A DNA stretch of 64,000 bases from Dankookia rubra (GCF_004355005.1 NZ_SMSJ01000018.1:1-64000); one strand, 5' to 3'; positions 26,625 through 35,411 are shown, counted from the first letter of the stretch. Program-made: numbers and translations. The notes: generated by a model from the sequence alone, not told the origin.

Positions 26625-27233
26625 TCAGCTTCTTCCGATCAGAGCCATCAGCTCGCGGCGGGTATTCGCGTCGTCGCGGAAGACGCCGAGCATGCGGCTC
26701 GTGACCATGCTCGCGCCGTGCTGGTGCACGCCGCGCGTGGTCATGCACTGGTGCTCGCTCTCGATCACCACGCCGACGCCGCGGGGCTGCAGCACCGCCT
26801 CGATCGTATTGGCAATCTGCGCCGTCAGCTTCTCCTGGATCTGCAGCCGCTTGGCGTAGGCGTTCACCACCCGCGCCAGCTTGCTGATCCCGACCACGCG
26901 ATTGCTTGGCAGATAGGCGACGTGCGCGCGGCCGATGATCGGCACCATATGGTGCTCGCAATAGGACTCCAGCCGGATGTCCTTGAGCAGGACGATCTCG
27001 TCGTAGCCCTCGGTCTCGGCGAAGGTCCGCTCCAGCAGCGCGACCGGGTCCACCGCATAGCCGGCAAAGAATTCCTCGTAGGATCGCACCACCCGCGCCG
27101 GCGTGTCCAGCAGCCCCTCCCGTGCCGGGTCGTCCCCGGCCCAGCGCAGCAGCGTCCGCACGGCGGCTTCCGCCTCGGCGCGGCTCGGGCGGGCAATCGG
27201 GATCGGGGTCTCGGCAAGCGGCTTGGCAACCAT
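26625..27233 (-). CDS. folE: GTP cyclohydrolase I
   Basis: 202 residues. It converts GTP to 7,8-dihydroneopterin triphosphate, the entry to folate and pterins. Zn ligands are in [11 protein letters not shown] and in [10 protein letters not shown]. The GTP-binding segment [17 protein letters not shown] and the end [20 protein letters not shown] are typical. The frame is open upstream, but [10 protein letters not shown] with GGGAGG 8 bases before is the likely start. Cytosolic homodecamer by family. It stands alone, convergent to the GH1-like gene. Confidence 0.97.
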   Translation of the reverse strand: MVAKPLAETPIPIARPSRAEAEAAVRTLLRWAGDDPAREGLLDTPARVVRSYEEFFAGYAVDPVALLERTFAETEGYDEIVLLKDIRLESYCEHHMVPIIGRAHVAYLPSNRVVGISKLARVVNAYAKRLQIQEKLTAQIANTIEAVLQPRGVGVVIESEHQCMTTRGVHQHGASMVTSRMLGVFRDDANTRRELMALIGRS

Positions 27234-27665
27234 GGGGGACCTCCCTGAAGAGCTTCGCCACCGCAACGCCCGGGCGGCCCGCGGTATCCCCCGCGCGCCA
27301 TTCGGCCTGCGCCTGACGCCGCTGCCGGTTGCGCTTGCCCGCCCGCGAGACCAACCTGCTCCACCCAGGTCCCGCCCGCAGCGTCCGGCGATCCACGCGG
27401 CACCGTCCGCGTCGCAGGCCGGGATGGCCGGCCCGGGGCGTAAGCAACGGCGGCGGCGTGCCCATCCCCCGTGCCGCACGTCCCGATCCCTTCCGGAAGT
27501 CGGGTTGCGCTATGGGGATCGGCAGCCACACCCGCTCCGGCACCGGGCGGCCCGGCGTCCCGCATTCCGTCGCTACTCCGCCATGTCCGTCCGGGTGGTG
27601 GCGACGGCCATGCCCAGCCTGGGCTGCGGCACGATTTCGCTGCGCCGCACGGGCGCCTCTGACTC
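27234..27665. other. Intergenic region, no gene recognised
   Basis: 432 bases between merR (upstream) and folE, both on the minus strand. Open frames here are arginine-rich or proline-rich shadows with no family features. I looked for a tRNA-Pro after ihfA-merR, an arrangement I recall from related genomes, and found no T-loop or anticodon arm. Nothing else could be named. Confidence 0.4.
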
Positions 27666-28091
27666 CTACCGTCCGGCCAGGGCGTGCAGTTCCTCGGCCA
27701 GTTCCTCCAGCTCCTCCAGCAGCGCCTTCACGCTGCCGGGCGCCGAGTCCGGGTCGCCCAGCGGCAGTTCCTGCTCGCCCTCGGCCAGCCCGCCCTCGCG
27801 CAACAGCCGCTGGACGCCCTTGATGGTATAGCCCTGGGTGTAGAGCAGGTCGGAGATGCGCCGCAGCAGCGCGATGTCCTCCGGCCGGTAGTAGCGCCGG
27901 CCGCCGCCGCGCTTCAGCGGCTTGAGCTGGGGGAATTTCGTCTCCCAGAAGCGCAGCACGTGCTGCGGGATGTGCAGGTCGTCCGCCACCTCGGAGATGG
28001 TGCGGAAGGCGGTCGGCGCCTTGCGGGCCCGCAGCCGGCCGGCCTCGCCATGATCATCGGTCATCGGCACGCCGGGCGCATGCCTCGGCAC
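27666..28091 (-). CDS. MerR family transcriptional regulator
   Basis: 141 residues (132 from the internal ATG at 28064, MTDDHGEAG). The winged-helix DNA-binding domain is [20 protein letters not shown] ... [20 protein letters not shown] ... [20 protein letters not shown], then RLLREGG. The C-terminus is short and acidic ([19 protein letters not shown]), possibly a dimerising coiled coil, without metal-binding Cys. This is the MerR-like gene that often follows ihfA in alphaproteobacteria, and here it begins 20 bases after the ihfA stop, so they form an operon. Confidence 0.92.
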   Translation of the reverse strand: MPRHAPGVPMTDDHGEAGRLRARKAPTAFRTISEVADDLHIPQHVLRFWETKFPQLKPLKRGGGRRYYRPEDIALLRRISDLLYTQGYTIKGVQRLLREGGLAEGEQELPLGDPDSAPGSVKALLEELEELAEELHALAGR

Positions 28092-28110
28092 ACCCGGCCC
28101 AAGCCCCGGC

Positions 28111-28425
28111 TCATGCCTCGTCGTCCGCGGCGCCCGCCGCCTGGCCGTTGATGCGGGCCTTCAGCACCTGAGACGGGCGGAAGGACAGCACCTTGCGCGG
28201 CAGGATCGGGACCTCGATGCCGGTCTTCGGGTTGCGGCCGACCCGCTGGCCCTTCTGCCGTACCATGAAGGTGCCGAAGGCGGAGATCTTCACCGCCTCC
28301 CCAGCCTCGAGCGCCCCGGCCATGCGGTCGAGCACGGCTTCGAGCAGCGCCGCGGATTCGTTCCGCGAGAGCCCCACCTGGCTGTAGATCGCCTCCGCGA
28401 GGCTGGCACGCGTCAGCGTGTTCAT
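28111..28425 (-). CDS. ihfA: Integration host factor subunit alpha
   Basis: 104 residues. A DNA-bending histone-like protein that pairs with Ihf[21 protein letters not shown] starts the helical dimer body. [26 protein letters not shown] is the beta-arm signature, with the intercalating Pro in the arm ([11 protein letters not shown]). The end is rich in Ala, Gly and acidic residues. Upstream on the minus strand TTGACC (28489-28484) is a possible -35 element, but the -10 is unclear. The fabH gene, usually close by in related genomes, is 3 kb away because FIST and GGDEF-EAL genes intervene. Confidence 0.96.
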   Translation of the reverse strand: MNTLTRASLAEAIYSQVGLSRNESAALLEAVLDRMAGALEAGEAVKISAFGTFMVRQKGQRVGRNPKTGIEVPILPRKVLSFRPSQVLKARINGQAAGAADDEA

Positions 28426-28596
28426 GGTGCAACTGGGTCCCGCAAGCCCTTCTGGAGTTTAGGAAAGCTGCATCGGTTGCGTCGGTCAAGCGGGGTATCG
28501 CGCCAGCGCATCGAAGCTGGCCGGGCGTGGCCTTCGGGTTGCGGTGCACGCCCGCCGGCATTCCCGCCGACGCTAACCGGGCCTTATCCCCTTCGC

Positions 28597-28640
28597 CGCA
28601 TCCTCCGCCCGGCCCCGCGGAGGGCCGGGCGGAGGATGCG
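28597..28640. promoter_or_regulatory. Perfect 19-bp inverted repeat over the FIST gene start
   Basis: CGCATCCTCCGCCCGGCCC (28597-28615) and its exact complement (28622-28640) flank a 6-base loop. The right arm contains the GGAGG Shine-Dalgarno (28631-28635) and the ATG at 28636. In mRNA the hairpin would bury both, so it is a candidate translational switch. As DNA it could instead be a regulator site, or the end of an inserted segment. Confidence 0.65.
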
Positions 28641-29364
28641 GATGCGCTGCGCGGAGATGGTCTGGACCCCGGCCGCCGGCTGGCATGGCCACGAACCCCT
28701 GAACGATGCGGCAGGGCTGGTGCTTTACTCCGGCGCGCGCAGGGCAATCACGGACGGTGCCCGGTATCGCGAGTTGCTGGCGGTCCATTCCGCCGCGCCG
28801 GTGCCGGGCTGCAGCCCCGGCGGCGAGATCGGCGGCGGGGCGACGGAGGCTAACGGCGTCGCCGCCCTGACCCCCGCCTTCCGCGCCACTTGGCGGTGCT
28901 CGGCGGCCGAGCCGCACTGCGCCCCGCCCCGCTCGTGCGGCCCCGGCACTGCGGCCGGCCGGGCCCTGGCGGGGCCGGGCCTTGCAGGGGGGTTCGTGCT
29001 GGCGGTCGGACCGCAGGTGAATGGCGGCGCGCTGGCCGGGGGGCTGGCGGCCGCGCTCGGCCCCGCCGTGCGGGTGAGCGGTGGCGCCGACCGGCTGGTC
29101 GCCGGCGCAACGGCCGCGGCCCGCGCCGCCGGCGATCGCGTGCCGGCAGCGGACCACGCGGCGCTGCGGCGCAACGGCATCGGCCGCCTGGCGCTGGGCC
29201 AGGGCGCGCGTGAGGCGATCGAGGCCATGGCCGGCCGGCTGCCGCCCGGGACCCACCGCATCGGTTTCTCCTGCGATGGCGAGGGCGCACCCCGACCCGA
29301 CTCCGGCACCGCCGGGCTGCAAACCGAGACCATGACCGTCACCCTGCTCTCGGAAGCGGCCTGA
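28636..29364 (+). CDS. FIST-domain sensor protein, shortened by internal deletion
   Basis: 242 residues against about 380 for usual FIST proteins. FIST_N start is recognisable (AAGLVLYSGARRAITDGARY, then PVPGCSPGGEIGGGAT and FVLAVGPQVNGGALAGGL ... VRVSGGADR). The sequence then jumps to the end of FIST_C (THRIGFSCDGEGAPRPDSGT, LQTETMTVTLLSE). The central part, probably the ligand-binding core, is lacking though the frame is intact. FIST proteins are thought to sense small ligands and are often encoded beside signalling proteins. The stop is 5 bases before the GGDEF-EAL gene, so they are co-translated. An alternative ATG lies at 28642. Confidence 0.55.
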   Translation: MRMRCAEMVWTPAAGWHGHEPLNDAAGLVLYSGARRAITDGARYRELLAVHSAAPVPGCSPGGEIGGGATEANGVAALTPAFRATWRCSAAEPHCAPPRSCGPGTAAGRALAGPGLAGGFVLAVGPQVNGGALAGGLAAALGPAVRVSGGADRLVAGATAAARAAGDRVPAADHAALRRNGIGRLALGQGAREAIEAMAGRLPPGTHRIGFSCDGEGAPRPDSGTAGLQTETMTVTLLSEAA

Positions 29365-29369
29365 GCCGC

Positions 29370-31262
29370 ATGCCCGCTCCCCTGCACCGCCTCGTCGCCG
29401 AGCAGCTGGCCCGGGCGACCGATGCCTCCGGCGCGGTGGATGTCGCCCTGCTCGGCACCCTGGTCGGCGCGGCCTATGACGAAGCCGAGCACGACCGCCG
29501 TCGCGCCGAGCGCGCCATGCGGCTGATGGCCGAGGAGCTGGCCGCCGCCAATGCGCGGCTGGAGGCGCTGGTGCAGGCGCTCAGCACGCAGAACCGGCGG
29601 TTCGAGGCGGCGCTCGGCAACATGCCGATGGGCCTCGCGATGTACGATGCCGGGGAGCAGCTGGTCGTCGCCAATGCGAGGCTGAACGAGGTGCTGAGCC
29701 TGCCGCCCGGCGCGCTGCGGGCCGGGATGTCCTATGCCGAGGTGGTGGCCACCTGCGCCGAGGCCGGGCATTTCGCCGATGCCAGCGCCGCGGAAGTCTA
29801 TGCCGCCCGCCGCCGCATCTTCGCCCCCGGCAGCGCCTATGCCTTCGAGGAACGGCGCGGCGACCGCATCGTCGCCGTCACCGGCCGGGCGCTCGACGAC
29901 GGCGGCTGCATCCTGACCTTCCAGGACATGACCGAGCGCCGCGAGGCCGAGGCGCGGGTCGAGCACCTGGCCCGGCACGACGCGCTGACCGGCCTGCCCA
30001 ACCGTGCCCAGCTCCGCACCCGGATGGAGGAAGCCTTGGCGCGCGCCCGGCGCGGCGAGCAATTCGCCGTCCTCTGCCTCGACCTCGACCGCTTCAAGGC
30101 GGTGAACGACACGCTGGGGCATCCGGTGGGGGACGAGCTGCTGCGCGCCGTCACGCTCCGGCTCCGCCGCCTGGTGCGGGAGACCGACACGGTGGTCCGC
30201 CTGGGCGGCGACGAATTCGCCATCATCCAGGCCAGCCTGCCGCAGCCCGACGCCGCCACCGCCCTCGCCCGCCGGCTGATCGCCGAGCTCGCCGAGCCCT
30301 ACATGATCGAGGGCCATCAGGTGGTGGTCGGCGCCAGCGTCGGCATCGCGCTCTCGCCGCAGGATGGCAGCAGCGCCGACCTGCTGCTGAAATCGGCCGA
30401 CCTCGCGCTCTATCGCGCCAAGGCGGATGGCCGCGGCACCTGGCGCTTCTTCGAGCCGGAGATGGATGCGCGCATGCAGGCGCGGCGGCAGCTCGAGCTC
30501 GATCTGCGCCGGGCGCTGGCGGCCGGGGATTTCCAGCTGCTCTACCAGCCGCAAATCGACCTCGCCTCCCGCCGCATCACCGGCTTCGAGGCGCTGCTGC
30601 GCTGGCACCATCCGGAACGCGGCCTGGTTTCCGCGGCCGACTTCATCCCGCTGGCGGAGGAGACCGGGCTGATCGTGCCGCTCGGCAAATGGGTGCTGCG
30701 GCAGGCCTGCGCCGAGGCCGCCGGCTGGCCGCCCGAGATCTCGGTCGCGGTCAATGTCTCCGCCGTGCAGTTCGGCAGCGCGCGGTTGGTCGACGCGGTG
30801 GCCGAGGCGCTCGCCGCCGCCGGCCTGCCGGGCGAGCGGCTGGAGATCGAGGTGACGGAAGCGATCATGCTGCAGGACACGGCGCAGACCATGGCCGTAC
30901 TGCATCGGCTGCGGGACCTCGGGGTCCGCATCTCGATGGACGACTTCGGCACCGGCTACTCGTCGCTGGGCTACCTGCGCAGCTTCCCCTTCGACAAGAT
31001 CAAGATCGACCAGTCCTTCGTGCGGGACATCGAAAAGCGCGGCGATGCGCGGGCGATCGTGCGCGCCATCTCCGGCCTCGGCGACAGCCTCGGCATGCGG
31101 ACCAGCGCGGAGGGGGTGGAGACGCCGGAGCAGTTGGAGCAGCTGCGCGCCGATGGCTGCACCGAGGGCCAGGGCTGGCTGTTCGGCCGGCCGCTGCCGG
31201 CCAGCGCGGTCCGGTCGCTGCTGCAGGCCGCGCCCGGGGTCGTCGAATCGAACGCCGCCTGA
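29370..31262 (+). CDS. PAS-GGDEF-EAL cyclic-di-GMP signalling protein
   Basis: 630 residues with no membrane segment, so cytosolic. A coiled-coil-prone helix at 40-75 is followed by a PAS fold (about 75-190, FEAALGNMPMGLAMYDAGEQ). The GGDEF domain follows (about 200-360) with an intact GGDEF motif at 279-283. The EAL domain (about 375-615) has EALLRW at 407-412, NVSAVQF, EVTE, DDFGTGYSSL, KIDQSFV and AEGVET, all needed for phosphodiesterase activity. It could make or break c-di-GMP. The FIST-like gene 5 bases upstream is its likely sensor partner. It ends 10 bases from the convergent fabH. Confidence 0.95.
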   Translation: MPAPLHRLVAEQLARATDASGAVDVALLGTLVGAAYDEAEHDRRRAERAMRLMAEELAAANARLEALVQALSTQNRRFEAALGNMPMGLAMYDAGEQLVVANARLNEVLSLPPGALRAGMSYAEVVATCAEAGHFADASAAEVYAARRRIFAPGSAYAFEERRGDRIVAVTGRALDDGGCILTFQDMTERREAEARVEHLARHDALTGLPNRAQLRTRMEEALARARRGEQFAVLCLDLDRFKAVNDTLGHPVGDELLRAVTLRLRRLVRETDTVVRLGGDEFAIIQASLPQPDAATALARRLIAELAEPYMIEGHQVVVGASVGIALSPQDGSSADLLLKSADLALYRAKADGRGTWRFFEPEMDARMQARRQLELDLRRALAAGDFQLLYQPQIDLASRRITGFEALLRWHHPERGLVSAADFIPLAEETGLIVPLGKWVLRQACAEAAGWPPEISVAVNVSAVQFGSARLVDAVAEALAAAGLPGERLEIEVTEAIMLQDTAQTMAVLHRLRDLGVRISMDDFGTGYSSLGYLRSFPFDKIKIDQSFVRDIEKRGDARAIVRAISGLGDSLGMRTSAEGVETPEQLEQLRADGCTEGQGWLFGRPLPASAVRSLLQAAPGVVESNAA

Positions 31263-31271
31263 CGCCGCAGC

Positions 31272-32252
31272 TCAGAAGCGGGCGAGCGCCGCGCCCCAGG
31301 TGAGCCCGCCGCCGATGCCCTCCAGCACCATCAGGTCGCCGCGCTCGATCAGCCCGCGGCCATCGGCATCGGCCAGCGCCAGCGGGATCGAGGCGGCCGA
31401 GGTATTGGCATGGCGGTCGACCGTGACCACCACCCGCTCCTTCGGCAGGCCGAGCTTCTTGCCCATGGCGTCGATGATCCGCAGGTTCGCCTGATGCGGG
31501 ATCAGCCAGCGGATGTCGGACTGCACCAGCGCATTGGCCGCCAGCGCCTCGTCGACCACCGAGGCGAGCTTCGAGACCGCATGGCGAAAGACCTCCTTGC
31601 CGGCCATGCGCAGGCGGCCGGCCTCGCCGTTCGACCCGGCGCCGCCATCGACCAGCAGGATGTCGCCGAAGCGGCCGTCGGAATGCAGGTGGGTCGAGAG
31701 GATGCCGCGGTCGGACGCGTCGCCCCGGCCCTCCCCGGCCACCAGCACCACCGCGCCGGCGCCGTCACCGAACAGCACGCAGGTGCCGCGGTCGGTCCAG
31801 TCGAGGATGCGGGAGAAGACCTCGGTCCCGACGACGACGGCGCAGCGCGCCTGTCCCGTGCGGATCAGCGAATCGGCCAGGCCCAGCGCGTAGACGAAGC
31901 CGGTGCAGGCGGCCGAGACGTCGAAGGCGAAGCCGCGCGTCGAACCGAGCGCGGCCTGGATGCGGACGGCCGTCGCCGGGAAGGCGCTGTCCGGCGTCGC
32001 GGTGGCACAGACCACCAGATCGACCGCCTCGCCCGGGATCCCCGCCCGCTCGAGCGCCCGCTTCGCGGCCATGGCACCGAGCGAGGAGGCGGTCTCCTCG
32101 GGCCCGGCGATGTGCCGCTGGCGGATGCCGGTGCGCTCCATGATCCAGGCGTCCGAGGTCTCGATCCCGAAGGCCTCGGCCAGCCCGTCGTTGGTGACGA
32201 CCCGTTCCGGCAGGTAGCCGCCGCAGCCGGCGATGATGGCGCGGGTCACCAT
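31272..32252 (-). CDS. fabH: Beta-ketoacyl-ACP synthase III
   Basis: 326 residues. It condenses acetyl-CoA with malonyl-ACP to start fatty acid synthesis. The catalytic triad is visible: Cys in DVSAACTGFVYAL, His in LIPHQANLRI and Asn in DRHANTSAASIPL. RTGIRQRHI, the CoA-binding region, is present near residue 40. The frame is open upstream, but MVTRAIIAGCGGYLPE is the family start. It begins 14 bases after plsX, in an operon with plsX, rpmF and yceD. Confidence 0.97.
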   Translation of the reverse strand: MVTRAIIAGCGGYLPERVVTNDGLAEAFGIETSDAWIMERTGIRQRHIAGPEETASSLGAMAAKRALERAGIPGEAVDLVVCATATPDSAFPATAVRIQAALGSTRGFAFDVSAACTGFVYALGLADSLIRTGQARCAVVVGTEVFSRILDWTDRGTCVLFGDGAGAVVLVAGEGRGDASDRGILSTHLHSDGRFGDILLVDGGAGSNGEAGRLRMAGKEVFRHAVSKLASVVDEALAANALVQSDIRWLIPHQANLRIIDAMGKKLGLPKERVVVTVDRHANTSAASIPLALADADGRGLIERGDLMVLEGIGGGLTWGAALARF

Positions 32253-32266
32253 GGCGGTCTCTATCC

Positions 32267-33316
32267 TCAGGGCCGGGCGGGTGCCAGCGGCGCGGCCGGC
32301 ACGGTGGAAAGCCGGGACAGGCCTTCCCGGATGCGATCGTTGAAGTGGTGCGTCACCATGTCCATGGCAACGTCCACGGCATGGGCGAAGCCCAACGCAT
32401 CGGTCCCGCCATGGCTCTTGACCACAACGCCGTTCAGCCCGAGCAGGATGGCGCCGTTGTAGCGCCGCGGGTCCATCCACTCGCGCAAGCGGTCGAGGGC
32501 GGGGCGGGCGAGGAGGTAGCCCAGCCGGGCCGGGACGCTGCTGGTGAAGACTTGGCGCAGCAGGTCGCGCATCAGCTTCAGCGCGCCCTCGCCGGTCTTC
32601 AGCGCGACGTTGCCGGTGAATCCATCGGTCACCACCACGTCGACGGTGCCGGCGGTGATGTCATGGCCCTCGACGAAGCCGTGGAAGCCGGCGCCGATAT
32701 GGCTCTCCCGCAGGATATCGGCGGCGGCACGGACCCGGTCGTCGCCCTTCAGCTCCTCGGAGCCGACATTGAGCAGGCCGAAGCTCGGCGTCGTCAGGCC
32801 GAGCACCGCGCGGGCGAAGGTTTCGCCCATGACAGCGAATTCGACCAGGTTGCGCGCGTCGCAGGCGACATTGGCGCCGAGGTCCAGCATCACTACGTCG
32901 CCGCGGGCGGAAGGCATGATGGCGGCCAGCGCCGGCCGGTCGATCTCCGGCAGCGACTTCACCACGATCTTGGCCAGCGCCATCAGGGCGCCGGTATTGC
33001 CGGCCGAGACGACGCCGGCGGATTCGCGGGCGGCGACGCTGTCGATGGCGATGCGCATGGAGCTGTTGCGGCCCTGCCGCAGCGCCGCGGTCGGCTTCAT
33101 CTCGGCGGAGATGACGTCGGGCGCGTGGCGGATCATGCAGGCCTTGGCCGCGCGCGGCCGGCGGGCCAGCAGGCCGCCGATCCGGGTCTCGTCGCCGACT
33201 AGCAGGAAGCGGGCCTGCGGATGCCGCTCGGCGGCAAGCTCCAGCCCGTCCAGTACGATATCGGGTGCGTTGTCACCCCCCATGGCATCGATTGCCAGGG
33301 AGAAAGCGTGCGACAC
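32267..33316 (-). CDS. plsX: Phosphate acyltransferase
   Basis: 349 residues. A peripheral membrane enzyme that makes acyl-phosphate from acyl-ACP for phospholipid synthesis. Hallmarks: LAIDAMGGDNAPDIVLDGLE at the start, MRIAIDSVAARESAGVVSAGNTGAL, MLDLGANVACDARNLVEFAVMG and VVTDGFTGNVALKTGEGALK. Between rpmF and fabH, as in many bacteria, so membrane lipid and ribosomal protein genes are co-expressed. Confidence 0.97.
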   Translation of the reverse strand: MSHAFSLAIDAMGGDNAPDIVLDGLELAAERHPQARFLLVGDETRIGGLLARRPRAAKACMIRHAPDVISAEMKPTAALRQGRNSSMRIAIDSVAARESAGVVSAGNTGALMALAKIVVKSLPEIDRPALAAIMPSARGDVVMLDLGANVACDARNLVEFAVMGETFARAVLGLTTPSFGLLNVGSEELKGDDRVRAAADILRESHIGAGFHGFVEGHDITAGTVDVVVTDGFTGNVALKTGEGALKLMRDLLRQVFTSSVPARLGYLLARPALDRLREWMDPRRYNGAILLGLNGVVVKSHGGTDALGFAHAVDVAMDMVTHHFNDRIREGLSRLSTVPAAPLAPARP

Positions 33317-33351
33317 GATCTGCGTTTCCTTGCCGGCCGGGGCCCGGCGGC

Positions 33352-33552
33352 TCAGGTGCGGACCACGCCCTTCACGGCATCGGCGGCGATGACCTCACGG
33401 CCATCGTAATGGCCGCAGGAACCGCAGACATGGTGCGGGCGCTTCAGCTCGCCGCAATTGGGGCACTCGGCATGTGCCTGGGTCGGCAACGCCTCATGGG
33501 CCCGGCGCATGCCGCGGCGGGAGGGCGAAACCTTCTTCTTCGGAACGGCCAT
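33352..33552 (-). CDS. rpmF: 50S ribosomal protein L32
   Basis: 66 residues. [20 protein letters not shown] is the canonical basic N-terminus. [25 protein letters not shown] carries the two CxxC pairs of the zinc-binding form. It lies between yceD and plsX, the usual arrangement. Confidence 0.97.
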   Translation of the reverse strand: MAVPKKKVSPSRRGMRRAHEALPTQAHAECPNCGELKRPHHVCGSCGHYDGREVIAADAVKGVVRT

Positions 33553-33667
33553 GGTGCCGAGCCTTTCTTGTCACGAACAGCAGGGGTCTGCGGGAGCGGG
33601 CGGCTGTAGCACCGCCCCCCCCCATACGCAAGCATCACGGCCGGGAACGACCGGCCGGCAGCCCTTC

Positions 33668-34168
33668 CTATACCTTGCCCCGCAGCGGCGCGAGCGCGGC
33701 GAAGGCCCCGGCCGCTTCGTCCGTCGCCTCGGCCGGCAACTCCGCCCCCGGCGCCCGCGGATAAGGGTCGAGCGCCAGCGCGAGCTGTTCCGCCACCGCC
33801 TCCCCCAATTCGGCGATACCGCCTTCCGTCTCGATCTCGTCCGGCTCGTCCGGGCCCTCGGCGGGCTCCCGCCCCTCCGGCAGCAGGCGGAAGGCGATGT
33901 CCTCGGCCACCTGCTGCGGCACCGGCTCCAGCGTCACCACGCAATCCTGCACCACGGCTGCCTCCAGCCGGCCGTGGACCATGACGGCGCCATCCTCCTC
34001 CGGCACCAGCCGCAGCGTGGCTCGCAAGCTGTCGACCGCGGGGATGCCGAAGCGGCGGGCCAGCGCGGCGCGCTCCGGCCCGCTGGCCTCCAGCACCTCC
34101 GTCCGCCCTTCCGGCCCGACCCGCCCGAGCGCCAGGGGGCGTGAGAATTCGAGTCTGTCAGGCGGCAT
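33668..34168 (-). CDS. yceD: YceD family protein (DUF177)
   Basis: 166 residues. It starts MPPDRLEFSRPLALGRVGPE and is rich in acidic residues, with the DUF177 core VVQDCVVTLEPVPQQVAEDIAF and the C-terminal LALALDPYPRAPGAEL. YceD is linked to 23S rRNA maturation and sits before rpmF in most bacteria, as here. Its first 11 bases overlap the end of the ubiquinol-cytochrome c chaperone gene. A 115-base gap separates it from rpmF. Confidence 0.9.
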   Translation of the reverse strand: MPPDRLEFSRPLALGRVGPEGRTEVLEASGPERAALARRFGIPAVDSLRATLRLVPEEDGAVMVHGRLEAAVVQDCVVTLEPVPQQVAEDIAFRLLPEGREPAEGPDEPDEIETEGGIAELGEAVAEQLALALDPYPRAPGAELPAEATDEAAGAFAALAPLRGKV

Positions 34169-34715
34169 CGGCGGGCACCTCCGGCACAGGGAAGCGTGCC
34201 TCGCCGCGCAGCAGCGCCGCGAAGGGCTGCTCCGCCAGGGCGGCGGCAACGCGCATCGCCTGGCCCGCCAGCAGCCGCGCCTCGGGCGTGGCGTCACCCT
34301 CGGCCCGCCAGACGTTGCGCTGCAGGGCGGCGGCGAGAGCCGCGGCATCGCCCGCCTCGATCGCCGCCTCATAGGCCTGGGCGCGGCCATGGAAGGCCTC
34401 CCACATCGCCCGCACCCGCTTGCCCACGGAAAGGTCGCTGACGCCCATTTCGCGCAGGTTGATGTCCATGTCGGCGAACATGGCGTCGAAAACCGCCTGG
34501 GCGAGGGCCGCGCCGCGCCTGTCGGGGTCCTTCCGCAGCCGGCGGATCAGCAGCGCGACATGCAGCCCGACCAGGTCGAAGCGTCCGTCCAGCGAATCCG
34601 GCACGCCGAGCGGGCCGAAGAACCAGGGATCGCGGGCGGCGGCGACCGCCTTGCCGTAGAGCTCGAATCCGGCCCGCTCATGCGGCTTGCGGCGGAACAG
34701 GGCGGAGAGGCCCAT
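34158..34715 (-). CDS. Ubiquinol-cytochrome c chaperone family protein (UQCC1/CBP3-like)
   Basis: 185 residues. The motif set GFELYGKAVAAARDPWFFGP, RFDLVGLHVALLIRRLR, FADMDINLREMGVSDLSVGKRVRAMWEAFHGR is that of Ubiq_cyt_C_chap, a factor for cytochrome bc1 assembly (known for the mitochondrial relative). In alphaproteobacteria it is commonly next to yceD and bamE, as here. It is probably membrane-associated. The in-frame upstream extension is not coding. The start MGLSALFRRKP is 75 bases from the divergent bamE start. Confidence 0.9.
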   Translation of the reverse strand: MGLSALFRRKPHERAGFELYGKAVAAARDPWFFGPLGVPDSLDGRFDLVGLHVALLIRRLRKDPDRRGAALAQAVFDAMFADMDINLREMGVSDLSVGKRVRAMWEAFHGRAQAYEAAIEAGDAAALAAALQRNVWRAEGDATPEARLLAGQAMRVAAALAEQPFAALLRGEARFPVPEVPADAA

Positions 34716-34790
34716 CGGGGCGGGGTCCTTCAGGCTGGGGGCCGCGCCGCGGTTGACCGGGGCGCGGCAAGGTGGCATTCGGCCGCAGAC

Positions 34791-35339
34791 ATGGATCGCC
34801 CCTCTCGCCCGGTCAACGCGCCCCCCCGCTCTCCGCGCGCCCTGCGCGGCGCGGTCCTCGCCCTTGCCGCCGTCCTGGCAGTTCCGGGTTGCAGCTTCTT
34901 CCAGGCGCCGACCATCCAGCGCGGCAACCGGATCACCGAGGAGCAGCTGAAGGAAATCACGCCGGGGGTGCAGACCCGGCAGGATGTCCAGGCGGTGCTC
35001 GGCTCGCCGACCCAGACCAGCACCTTCGGCGACAACAATTGGTACTATATCAGCAGCAAGACCAGGCAGCGGCCGGGCCGGGCACTGTCGGTGACCGACC
35101 AGGAAACCGTGGTGGTCACCTTCGATGCGCGGGGCACCGTGCAGGAGATCAGGCGGGTCGGCGCGGACCAGGCGCAGGACGTCACCATGGTGTCGCGGGA
35201 AACTCCGACGCCGGGCAACGACCGCACCCTGCTGCAGGCGCTCTTCGGCAATGTCGGCCGGTTCGGGCCGGGCGGCGGGCTGCCGACAGGCGCCGCGGCC
35301 GCGCCGGGTGGCGGCAGCGGCAGCGGGATCGCGCGGTAG
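34791..35339 (+). CDS. bamE: Outer-membrane assembly lipoprotein BamE
   Basis: 182 residues. The lipoprotein signal peptide ends in the lipobox LAVPGCS, with the lipidated Cys near residue 34. The SmpA/OmlA fold is RGNRITEEQLKEITPGVQTR, QDVQAVLGSPTQTSTFGDNN, WYYISSKT. An alanine- and glycine-rich tail (after about residue 150) is longer than in E. coli BamE. It is an accessory of the BAM beta-barrel insertion machine, facing the periplasm. Divergent from the UQCC-like gene and convergent with thiL. Confidence 0.92.
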   Translation: MDRPSRPVNAPPRSPRALRGAVLALAAVLAVPGCSFFQAPTIQRGNRITEEQLKEITPGVQTRQDVQAVLGSPTQTSTFGDNNWYYISSKTRQRPGRALSVTDQETVVVTFDARGTVQEIRRVGADQAQDVTMVSRETPTPGNDRTLLQALFGNVGRFGPGGGLPTGAAAAPGGGSGSGIAR

Positions 35340-35350
35340 CAAAGGCAAGG

Positions 35351-35371
35351 CCGGGGAAGGCACTTCCCCGG
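35351..35371. terminator. Palindrome between bamE and thiL (single repeat unit)
   Basis: CCGGGGAAG-GCA-CTTCCCCGG is a perfect 9-bp stem in the convergent gap. It matches one half of the composite intergenic repeats and can serve as a bidirectional terminator. Confidence 0.65.
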
Positions 35372-35411
35372 TCCGCATCCATGGTTCCCGGTCCGCCGGC
35401 GGGGCCAGCGG

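Noticed and set aside
27234-27665. tRNA-Pro expected after ihfA-merR in related genomes
   Set aside because: No GGTTCGA-type T-loop, D-arm or anticodon stem can be read on either strand in this gap.
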